DNA of 64,000 bases from JANNNX01 sp031398745 (GTDB lineage Bacteria; Actinomycetota; Acidimicrobiia; Acidimicrobiales; CADCSY01): positions 26,466-90,465 of the forward strand of contig JANNNX010000057.1 in NCBI GenBank assembly GCA_031398745.1, given 5' to 3'. Below, piece by piece: positions 1 through 7,551 of this stretch; the first letter of the stretch is position 1; every line of letters starts with the position of its first letter. Under the pieces are notes generated by a model, which saw only the letters and a program-made list of their open reading frames with translations, searched no databases and was not told the origin of the DNA. Made by a program: the position numbers and the translations under genes.

Positions 1-213
1 GTCGATATCGGTGACGTTGCTCACGAAGCGGACCTCCAGCCCGCTCCAGGTCAGGTAGCGCCGCAGCACGTCCCAGACCACGAAGAGCCGCCCGTGACCG
101 ACGTGGGGGACGTCGTAGACGGTGCCCCCACACACGTACATCGACACCCGCCCGGGCTCGCGCAGTTCGAGCTCGGCGACCGTTCCGGTGGCGGTGTCGT
201 GGAGGCGCAGCAC
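1..213 (-). CDS. cysS: Cysteinyl-tRNA synthetase, N-terminal part (cut by window edge)
   Basis: Reverse-strand reading gives about 71 residues that match the start of class I CysS: zinc-cysteine segment MYVCGGTVYD, the HIGH-type motif VGHGR, then VVWDVLRRYL and VSNVTDID. The enzyme charges tRNA-Cys in the cytosol. The GTG at 213 is chosen because a TACGCT -10 hexamer lies 8 nt upstream (227-222), as for other leaderless genes here. The usual proline after CG is glycine. MshC of mycothiol synthesis is a paralogue, but the TVYD and NVTDID wording favours CysS. The rest lies beyond the left edge. Confidence 0.85.
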   Translation of the reverse strand, partial: MLRLHDTATGTVAELELREPGRVSMYVCGGTVYDVPHVGHGRLFVVWDVLRRYLTWSGLEVRFVSNVTDID

Positions 214-260
214 GGCGCCGGAGCGTAGCGACGGGTCCGGCGGCGAATACGGTGCCGGCC

Positions 261-2831
261 ATGACCGTCCCGGACAAGCCCACCCTCGACGGCTTGGAGG
301 ACCGCTGGTCGACCCGGTGGGAGGCCGACGGCACCTACCGCTTCGACCGGACCCGACCCCGCTCCGAGGTGTACTCGATCGACACCCCGCCGCCCACGGT
401 GAGCGGCAGCCTCCACATCGGTCACGTGTTCAGCTACACCCACACCGATGCCGTGGCCCGCTTCCAGCGCATGCGGGGCAAGGCCGTCTTCTACCCGATG
501 GGGTGGGACGACAACGGCCTGCCGACCGAGCGCCGGGTGCAGAACCACTTCGGCGTGCGCTGCGACCCGAGCCTTCCCTACCAGCCCGACCTGGTGCTCG
601 ACCCCGGAGCGGGCGGGGCAGCGGCCGGACGTGGCGAGGAGCTGGTGTCGGTCTCGCGGCGCAACTTCGTCGAGCTCTGCGAGCGCCTGACCGCGGAGGA
701 CGAGCAGGTCTTCGAGCTGCTCTGGCGCACGCTGGGCCTGTCGGTCGACTGGTCGATGTCCTACGCCACCATCGACGAGCGGAGCCGCCGGGCCAGCCAG
801 CGGGCGTTCCTGCGCAATCTCGAACGGGGCGAGGCCTACGCAGCCGATGCCCCGGTGCTCTGGGACGTCGACTTCCAGACCGCGGTGGCCCAGGCCGAGT
901 TGGAGGACCGCGAGCAGCCCGGCGCCTACCACCGCATCGCCTTCCCGCGGGTGGGCACCGACGGCGACGCGGTCGTGATCGACACCACCCGGCCCGAGTT
1001 GTTGGCGGCCTGCGTCGCCCTCGTCGCCCACCCCGACGACGAGCGCTACCAGCCGCTTTTCGGCACCGAGGTCACCACCCCGCTCTTCGGCGTGGCCGTC
1101 CCGGTCCTGGCCCACCGGTTGGCCGATCCCGAGAAGGGCTCGGGCATCGCCATGATCTGCACCTTCGGCGACACCACCGACGTCACCTGGTGGCGCGAAC
1201 TCGACCTGCCAGTGCGCACGATCGTCGGTCGCGACGGCCGCATCGAGTCGCAGCCGCCGATTGCCCTGGCCATCCCGGCGGCCGAGGAGGCGTGGGCCCA
1301 GATCGCCGGGAGGACGGTCAAGCAGGCACGGCGCACCATCGTCGAGCTGCTGGCCGCGTCGGGTGCACTGCTCGGCGAACCTCGGGCCATCACCCACCCC
1401 GTGAAGTTCTTCGAGAAGGGCGACCGGCCCCTCGAGATCGTCTCGTCCCGCCAGTGGTACCTGCGCAACGGCGGGCGCGACGCCGAGGTGCGGGCCGAGC
1501 TCGTCGACCGGGGCCGCTCGCTGCGCTGGCACCCGCCCTACATGCAGGCCCGCTTCGAGAACTGGGTCGAGGGGCTGACCGGCGACTGGCTCATCAGCCG
1601 CCAGCGGTTCTTCGGCGTGCCCTTCCCGCTCTGGTACCGGCTGCGAGCCGACGGCACCACCGACCTCGAAGCACCCATCATCCCGGACGAGGCCGACCTC
1701 CCGGTCGACCCGGCCAGCGAGGCGCCGCCCGGCTTCACCGAGGACCAGCGGGGACGGCCCGGAGGCTTCGTGGGCGATCCCGACGTGATGGACACCTGGG
1801 CCACGTCCTCGCTGACCCCGCAGATCGCGACCGGCTGGGAGGACGACCCCGACCTCTTCGCCCGGACCTTCCCGATGGATCTGCGACCCCAGGCCCACGA
1901 CATCATCCGGACCTGGCTGTTCTCGACCGTCGTGCGCAGCCACCTCGAGCACGGCCAGCTGCCGTGGACCGACGCCGCCATCTCGGGGTGGGTGCTCGAC
2001 CCAGACCGCAAGAAGATGTCGAAGTCGAAGGGCAACGTGGTCGTTCCGCTGCCCCTGCTGGCCGAGCACGGCGCCGACGCCGTCCGCTACTGGGCCGCCG
2101 GCGGCCGCCCGGGCACCGATACCGCCACCGATCTCGGCCAGATGAAGGTCGGCCGCCGGCTGGCCATCAAGCTGCTCAACGCCTCGCGGTTCGTGCTCGG
2201 GCTCTCCCCGTCGGACCCCGGGGTGGGAGCAATCACCGAACCCCTCGACCTCGACATGCTCCACCGGCTGGCCGACGTGGTGGCCGACGCCACCGCCGCC
2301 TTCGAGGGCTACGACTACACCCGGGCCCTGGAGCGCACCGAGGCCCACTTCTGGACCTTCTGCGACGACTACGTCGAGCTGGTCAAGGGGCGGGCCTACG
2401 GCTCTCGGGGCGATGGACCGGCGGCGTCGGCCCAGGCCGCCCTGCGCCTCTCCTTGTCGATCCAACTCCGCCTGTTCGCCCCCTTCCTCCCGTTCGTCAC
2501 CGAGGAGGTCTGGTCGTGGTGGCAGGAGGGCTCGATCCACCAGGCGTCGTGGCCCGACGAGGCCGAGATCCGGGGCCCGCTGGCCCGAGGCCCGGCGGGT
2601 GTCGCCGATGTCGCGGCGGCGGTGCTGGGCGAGCTGCGCAAGGCCAAGACGGCGGCCAAGCGGTCGTTGCGAACCGAGGTCACTCGGGCGGTGGTGGTCG
2701 GCGACGCCGAGACCCTCGAGCGGCTGCGGGCGGTCGAGGCCGACGTCCGGGATGCCGGTCGGGTCGAGGACCTCGAGCTGGTCGAAGGGTCCGACCTCTC
2801 GGTCACGGCCACGTTGGCGCCCGAGGACTGA
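261..2831 (+). CDS. valS: Valyl-tRNA synthetase
   Basis: An 856-residue class I synthetase that charges tRNA-Val. HIGH is at residues 52-55 and KMSKS at 585-589, with the editing (CP1) domain between them and an anticodon-binding C-terminal region. The signature GWDDNGLPTERRVQN and the short tail without a long coiled-coil arm fit the ValS subtype also found in archaea and Rickettsia, from memory of the family. A TACGGT hexamer (248-253) sits 7 nt before ATG 261, suggesting a leaderless message; an in-frame GTG at 252 is less likely. It is divergent from cysS with only about 47 nt between the starts. Confidence 0.93.
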   Translation: MTVPDKPTLDGLEDRWSTRWEADGTYRFDRTRPRSEVYSIDTPPPTVSGSLHIGHVFSYTHTDAVARFQRMRGKAVFYPMGWDDNGLPTERRVQNHFGVRCDPSLPYQPDLVLDPGAGGAAAGRGEELVSVSRRNFVELCERLTAEDEQVFELLWRTLGLSVDWSMSYATIDERSRRASQRAFLRNLERGEAYAADAPVLWDVDFQTAVAQAELEDREQPGAYHRIAFPRVGTDGDAVVIDTTRPELLAACVALVAHPDDERYQPLFGTEVTTPLFGVAVPVLAHRLADPEKGSGIAMICTFGDTTDVTWWRELDLPVRTIVGRDGRIESQPPIALAIPAAEEAWAQIAGRTVKQARRTIVELLAASGALLGEPRAITHPVKFFEKGDRPLEIVSSRQWYLRNGGRDAEVRAELVDRGRSLRWHPPYMQARFENWVEGLTGDWLISRQRFFGVPFPLWYRLRADGTTDLEAPIIPDEADLPVDPASEAPPGFTEDQRGRPGGFVGDPDVMDTWATSSLTPQIATGWEDDPDLFARTFPMDLRPQAHDIIRTWLFSTVVRSHLEHGQLPWTDAAISGWVLDPDRKKMSKSKGNVVVPLPLLAEHGADAVRYWAAGGRPGTDTATDLGQMKVGRRLAIKLLNASRFVLGLSPSDPGVGAITEPLDLDMLHRLADVVADATAAFEGYDYTRALERTEAHFWTFCDDYVELVKGRAYGSRGDGPAASAQAALRLSLSIQLRLFAPFLPFVTEEVWSWWQEGSIHQASWPDEAEIRGPLARGPAGVADVAAAVLGELRKAKTAAKRSLRTEVTRAVVVGDAETLERLRAVEADVRDAGRVEDLELVEGSDLSVTATLAPED

Positions 2832-2858
2832 CGGGCGCCTGCTCCCGGGGCGGTGGCC

Positions 2859-3398
2859 TCAGCCCGACTGGGAGTGGTTGCCCACTCGCTTGATCTCCCC
2901 ATTGGGCACGAACCACCGGCTGCCGTCGGCGGCCCGGATCCGGGTGACCCGCAAGCTCACGTGCTCGACCGTGCCGGTGACCTCGCCGAGGTCGACCGCG
3001 TCACCGACCCCCAGCTGGTCCTCCAACAGCAAGAACAGGCCCGCGAGGCAGTCCCGCACCAGGCTCTGGGCCCCGAAGCCGAGCGCAACGCCGGCGATCG
3101 AGGCACCGGCGATGAACGGCGCCAGGTTGATGCGGAACACGTCGAGCACGGTGAGCACGACCAGCACCCCGAGCACCCAGGCACAGAGGCTGGTGAGGGT
3201 GGCGGCGATGGTCGTGGCCCGCTGCTGGGCCCGGTCCTGGAGCCCGACCGAGAGGCGCCGCACCGACCGGTGGACCAACCGCTTGAGGAGCTCGTAGGCG
3301 ACGACGCCGGCCAGAACCACGACCGCAATGCGCAGCGGCACCGACACCAGCCACTCGGCCGTGTCGCGAGACACCGTGAGAGCGAGGAGCGGCACCAT
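2859..3398 (-). CDS. Small MscS-family mechanosensitive channel
   Basis: A 179-residue membrane protein. Transmembrane helices lie at about residues 10-30 and 50-75, followed by the MscS pore helix and beta domain (GASIAGVALGFGAQSLVRD, then a linker ending in the VPNGEI segment typical of MscS). It stops directly after the beta domain, so the C-terminal cage of E. coli MscS is missing. The likely role is release of solutes on osmotic downshock. The start at 3398 is preceded by TACCGT (3413-3408) with a 9-nt gap; a longer reading to 3527 would run through the promoter of the next gene. Convergent with valS. Confidence 0.82.
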   Translation of the reverse strand: MVPLLALTVSRDTAEWLVSVPLRIAVVVLAGVVAYELLKRLVHRSVRRLSVGLQDRAQQRATTIAATLTSLCAWVLGVLVVLTVLDVFRINLAPFIAGASIAGVALGFGAQSLVRDCLAGLFLLLEDQLGVGDAVDLGEVTGTVEHVSLRVTRIRAADGSRWFVPNGEIKRVGNHSQSG

Positions 3399-3470
3399 GA
3401 ACCTGCCACGGTAGGAGACCGACCCCCGTGCCTCCGACCACCCCGAAGGTCGACGGAGCCCGCGACCGCG

Positions 3471-3488
3471 TATCCTTCGCATTGCGAA
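3471..3488 (+). promoter_or_regulatory. Candidate promoter and palindromic operator for the monooxygenase pair
   Basis: A TATCCT -10-like hexamer (3471-3476) runs directly into a 13-bp inverted repeat TTCGCA-T-TGCGAA (3476-3488), 33 nt before the ATG at 3521. A repressor bound there would cover the transcription start. Its shape resembles operators of IclR-type catabolic regulators, but no such regulator gene is adjacent, so the cognate protein is unknown. Confidence 0.45.
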
Positions 3489-3520
3489 ACATCGCAGGGG
3501 TCGACAGAGGGGGTCGGGCA

Positions 3521-4774
3521 ATGACAAAGGGCAACGCCGGAGACCCGTTCGAGCCGCCGTCGGGGGGGATCACCCAGCCCACGCCGGCCGGGGTGGCCAT
3601 GGTCGAGACGGCGCAGGCGATGCTGCCCGAGCTCCGGGCTGCCCAGGAGGAGATCGACCAGGGCCAGCGGGTGCCCGAGCGCTTCCTCAAGCAGCTGGCC
3701 GGCGCCGGCTTCTTCCGGGCCCTCGGTCCCGACGAGATCGGTGGCGGCCAGGCCGACTACGTGTCGTTCTTCCGGGCCGTCGAGGAGCTCGGTCGGGGGG
3801 CGGGGTCGGTGGGCTGGTGCGTGCTGGTCAACGGGGCCGCCACCAACCTGGCGACCTTCCTCGACCTCGACGGTGCCCGTGAGGTGTTCGCCGACGAGCT
3901 GACCGTGGTCGCCGGGTCGCCCGGCCCCCGCCAGGGCACCAAGGCGATCGAGGTCGAGGGCGGCTACCGGGTCTGGGGGCGCTGGCGCTTCGCCAGCAAC
4001 AGCCGCCACGCCACCCACTTCATCGGCGGCTTCCTGGTCCACGACGATCTCGACGGCCCGCCCCGATCCCGGCCCGACGGCCGCCCGGACATGCGCACCG
4101 CCTACTTCCGGGCCGACCAGGTCGAGGTGGTCGACGACTCCTGGGACACCATCGGGCTGCGCGGCACCCACTCCGGCGACTTCGTCGTCAGCGACGTGTT
4201 CGTCCCTCACCACTGGACGCTGTCGATCCTGGACGGACCCCGCCTGACCAACATCCAGCCGGTGAACGCGGCTGGCCACGCCATCGTCGGGCTGGGCATT
4301 GCCCGCCACGCCCTCGAGGCCTTCGTCGAACTGGCCGGGACCAAGGAGGTCAGTGCCATGGGCGCGCCGGCCGGCAGCCTGATCGGCGAGCGGGCGGTGA
4401 TCCAGGCCGAGCTCGGGCGGGTCGAGTCGGAGGTACGGGCGGCTCGGGCGTGGATGTACCAGGTGCTCCACGAAGGGTGGGCCCGGGCGGTGGCCGGCCA
4501 GCCCATCGACCCGGCCTTCCGGACGGTGAGCCAGCTGATGGAGGCCCATGTGGCCGAGGTCTGCCGCTCGGCCGTCCAGAAGCTGTGCGCCCTGGCCGCC
4601 ACCACCGCCGTGTTCCGCCAGTCCGACCTCGCCCGCTGCCTGGGCGACGTCACCACCATGGCCGCCCACCGGGGCGTGCAGGAGATCTGGTACGAGCGGG
4701 GGGGCAAGACCCTGCTCGGGTTCGACGAGGGCCTGCCGGTGGGCACCGTGCCCACCGTGGCGGCCTTCTTGTGA
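3521..4774 (+). CDS. Acyl-CoA dehydrogenase-type flavin monooxygenase (first of tandem pair)
   Basis: A 417-residue protein with the acyl-CoA dehydrogenase fold: N-terminal helices, a middle beta domain (YRVWGRWRFASNSRHATHF, then DSWDTIGLRGTHSGDF) and a C-terminal four-helix domain. The DTxGLRGTxSxD pattern is typical of the group D flavin monooxygenase branch (HsaA, HpaB-C2, DszC-like) rather than true dehydrogenases. These enzymes hydroxylate or desulfurise aromatic or steroid substrates with FMNH2 from a separate reductase; none is encoded nearby. ATG 3521 follows an AGAGGGGG ribosome-binding site. It is 16 nt ahead of its paralogue at 4791. The substrate is unknown. Confidence 0.8.
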   Translation: MTKGNAGDPFEPPSGGITQPTPAGVAMVETAQAMLPELRAAQEEIDQGQRVPERFLKQLAGAGFFRALGPDEIGGGQADYVSFFRAVEELGRGAGSVGWCVLVNGAATNLATFLDLDGAREVFADELTVVAGSPGPRQGTKAIEVEGGYRVWGRWRFASNSRHATHFIGGFLVHDDLDGPPRSRPDGRPDMRTAYFRADQVEVVDDSWDTIGLRGTHSGDFVVSDVFVPHHWTLSILDGPRLTNIQPVNAAGHAIVGLGIARHALEAFVELAGTKEVSAMGAPAGSLIGERAVIQAELGRVESEVRAARAWMYQVLHEGWARAVAGQPIDPAFRTVSQLMEAHVAEVCRSAVQKLCALAATTAVFRQSDLARCLGDVTTMAAHRGVQEIWYERGGKTLLGFDEGLPVGTVPTVAAFL

Positions 4775-4790
4775 AGCAGGGGGAGACACC

Positions 4791-6047
4791 ATGTCCGAGG
4801 ATGACGAACTGACGCTGACGCCCTATCCGGCGCCCCGAACACCACCCACGGCCAAGGGCGCCACCATGGTCGAGGCGGCGATCGCCATGAACGCCGAGCT
4901 GCGAGACGCGGCCGGCGAGATCGAAGCCACCCAGCGGGTGCCCGACTCGATCATCAAGGCGATGGGCGAGGTGGGCATGTTGACGGTGATGGCCCCCGAG
5001 CTGGTCGGCGGCGGCGGAGCCGACCTCCCGTCGGTGTTCCGCACCATGGAGGAACTGGGCCGGGGCTGCGGCTCGGTCGGCTGGACGATGCTGGTCAACG
5101 GCGCCGCCACCTCGCTCACCGCGTTTCTGCCCGAGGAGGGCCTACGGGAGGTGATCGCCGACCCGTTCACGGTCGTCGCCGGGTCGCCGCCGCCCTCGGG
5201 CAAGGCCTACCCGGTGGAGGGCGGGTTCCGGGTCACCGGTCGGTGGCAGTTCGCGTCGAACAGCCGCCACGCCACCCACTTCGTCGGCGGCTTCCTGGTC
5301 CACGACCGGGCCACCGACACCCCGATGACCACCGCCGACGGGCGCCCGATGTGGCGCACGGGCTACTACCGGGCCGAGGACGTGACCATCGTCGACGGGT
5401 CCTGGGACACCTACGGGATGCGGGGCACCCACTCGGGCGAGTACGAGGTCGACGACGTTTTCATCCCCGAGCACTGGACGCTCAGCCTGATGGGGCCCCC
5501 GCAGCACCCCATGCCCTACCCGGTAACCGTCGCCGGGCACGCCATCGTCGCCCTCGGCGTCGCCCGGCACGCCGACGAGGCCTTCGTGGCCACCGCCCGG
5601 GGCAAGACCGGCCGCAGCGTGTTCGAGCGCATGGGCGGCCCGGCCCCCGACGCGGTGAGCCACCGCCCGATGGTCCAGGACCACTACGCCCGGTCGATCG
5701 CCCAGTTCCGGGCGGCCCGGGCCTGGATGTACGAGGTCCTCGACACCGCCTGGGCGGCCTGGCAGGACGGTGGCGGGGCGCCCGAGTCGATCCCGGTCGA
5801 ACTGCGCACCACCTCGGGGCTCATGGAGGCCTTCTGCGCCACCTCCTGCAAGGACCTGGTCGAACGCCTGTCGACCCTGCTGGCGACCACCGTCATCCAC
5901 CGGGGCAACGAGCTCGCCACCTGCCGGACCGACGTCCACACCATCTGCGCCCACGCCGGGTTGCAGGAGACCTGGTACGAGCGCAGCGGGGCGATCATGT
6001 TGGGCGAGGCCCAAGGAAGGACCGGGGTGACCCCCCTCAGCCTCTGA
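4791..6047 (+). CDS. Acyl-CoA dehydrogenase-type flavin monooxygenase (second of tandem pair)
   Basis: A 418-residue paralogue of the preceding protein, alike along its whole length (GRWQFASNSRHATHFVGGF, SWDTYGMRGTHSGEY, then a matching QETWYERSG end). ATG 4791 follows a GGGGGAGACACC ribosome-binding site, and the 16-nt gap implies one transcript. The pair could be a recent duplication with divided substrates, or two subunits of a hetero-oligomer. Both keep the flavin-contact segment, so neither looks inactivated. The downstream DUF1800/DUF1501 genes begin about 67 nt later and may be separately expressed. Confidence 0.8.
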   Translation: MSEDDELTLTPYPAPRTPPTAKGATMVEAAIAMNAELRDAAGEIEATQRVPDSIIKAMGEVGMLTVMAPELVGGGGADLPSVFRTMEELGRGCGSVGWTMLVNGAATSLTAFLPEEGLREVIADPFTVVAGSPPPSGKAYPVEGGFRVTGRWQFASNSRHATHFVGGFLVHDRATDTPMTTADGRPMWRTGYYRAEDVTIVDGSWDTYGMRGTHSGEYEVDDVFIPEHWTLSLMGPPQHPMPYPVTVAGHAIVALGVARHADEAFVATARGKTGRSVFERMGGPAPDAVSHRPMVQDHYARSIAQFRAARAWMYEVLDTAWAAWQDGGGAPESIPVELRTTSGLMEAFCATSCKDLVERLSTLLATTVIHRGNELATCRTDVHTICAHAGLQETWYERSGAIMLGEAQGRTGVTPLSL

Positions 6048-6113
6048 CGCCACCCGGCTGACGCCAGAGGTTCACCCGTGGGGGTCGGACGGCCCATCAA
6101 GTGACCACGCAGA

Positions 6114-7538
6114 GTGGTCGATGGTGCAGACGTGCCCGGGCCCACCCTGACCTACGCCGACGCCGCCCACCTCCTTCGCCGGACCGGCTTCGGCGGAAGC
6201 CACGCCGAGTGCCTGGCCCTCAGCGGGCGATTCCGCGACGAGGTCGTGGACGAGATCCTCGACCTGAGCGGCGCGCCCGCCGACCCGGCACCGGCCGGTG
6301 TCGGCGACCCGAACGTCGGTCACTGGGACCAGCTGGTCTCGCTCTGGCGGTGGTGGTTCGAGCGCATGCGGACCTCGCCCTCGCCGATCCAAGAGCGCAT
6401 GGCGCTGTTCTGGCACAACCACTTCGCCACCGGCAACGACAAGATCGACGACCCGGCGCTGCTGCACGAGCAGAACCACCTCTTCCGGGCGTACGGGCTG
6501 GGGAGCTTCCGAACCCTGACCCACAAGGTCATCCACGAGAACGCCGGGGTGATCCTCTACCTGGACAACGACCCCAACGTGCAGGGCGCCCCCAACGAGA
6601 ACCTCGCCCGCGAGCTCATGGAACTCTTCACGCTGGGTGTGAACCAGGGCTACACCCAGGACGACGTCGTCGGCTCGGCTCGGGCCTGGACCGGACACGG
6701 CGTCGTGAACTGGGACGACCACCGCTACCAGTTCCACGCCTCCCGGCATGACACTGAGCTGAAGACGATCTTCGGCCAGACCCGCAACTGGGACGGGCCC
6801 GAGCTCATCGACTTCATGCTCGGCTCCGACCCCACGCGCAAGCGCCTGGCCGCCCGCTTCATCAGCACCAAGGTGTGGAGCTGGTTCGCCCACCCCAACC
6901 CCGACGCCGGCCTCGTCTCGTGGCTCGAGAACACGTTCTACGACAGCGACCTCGACGTGACCACGCTGCTGCGGGCGATGTTCAACGACGACCGCTTCTA
7001 CGCCACCACCGCCCGCCAGGGTCTGGTCCGCACGCCGGTCGAGTACCTGGCCGCCGCCCTGCGCTGCACCGGCCTGGCCGCCGGACCGGACGACAACGCC
7101 CATCGGACCATGCAGCCCGAGTGGTACATGGGCGACATGGGCCAGGAGCTCTTCTACCCCCCTAATGTCAGCGGCTGGCGCCAGAACGCCTACTGGATCT
7201 CCTCGGCCGCCTTCTGGGCCAAGGCCGACTTCGCCGAGAACCTGGCCTGGAAGCTGACCATCCAGGGACCATCTCCCGACTACGTCAACAACTTCACCTT
7301 CCTCGACGCGGTCGACGACAGGGTCCCGGTGGCCAACCGCCCGTCGGCCGCCGACACGATCCAGCTGGTGGCCGACGCCTTCGGCTTCGGCGAGCGGATT
7401 AGCACCACCACCCGCCAGGCCCTGACCACCTTCATCACCGACGTCCGTCGATCCGGGCCGCCGAGCTGGGACTCGTGGTCGGAGCGCCGGGGCCTGATCG
7501 TCCTGGCCCTGCTGTCGCCCGAGTTCCAGATCGCCTGA
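6114..7538 (+). CDS. DUF1800 domain protein
   Basis: A 474-residue DUF1800 protein. Family landmarks are LLRRTGFG near the N-terminus, MALFWHNHFATGNDKI around residues 95-112, NENLARELMELFTLGV, and YTQDDVVGSARAWTGHG. Biochemical function is unknown. In many bacteria such genes pair with a DUF1501 gene, as here (13-nt gap), and encode exported or cell-surface proteins. No clear signal peptide is seen on this member, so it may leave the cell together with its Tat-targeted partner. GTG 6114 is used; GTG 6132 is possible. Confidence 0.85.
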   Translation: MVDGADVPGPTLTYADAAHLLRRTGFGGSHAECLALSGRFRDEVVDEILDLSGAPADPAPAGVGDPNVGHWDQLVSLWRWWFERMRTSPSPIQERMALFWHNHFATGNDKIDDPALLHEQNHLFRAYGLGSFRTLTHKVIHENAGVILYLDNDPNVQGAPNENLARELMELFTLGVNQGYTQDDVVGSARAWTGHGVVNWDDHRYQFHASRHDTELKTIFGQTRNWDGPELIDFMLGSDPTRKRLAARFISTKVWSWFAHPNPDAGLVSWLENTFYDSDLDVTTLLRAMFNDDRFYATTARQGLVRTPVEYLAAALRCTGLAAGPDDNAHRTMQPEWYMGDMGQELFYPPNVSGWRQNAYWISSAAFWAKADFAENLAWKLTIQGPSPDYVNNFTFLDAVDDRVPVANRPSAADTIQLVADAFGFGERISTTTRQALTTFITDVRRSGPPSWDSWSERRGLIVLALLSPEFQIA

Positions 7539-7551
7539 GGAGCGAGCACTT

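Noticed and set aside
51..2540. 829-residue open frame on the minus strand across valS
   Set aside because: It is antisense to an obvious valS and its translation is low-complexity Gly/Arg/Val text, as expected for shadows in high-GC DNA.
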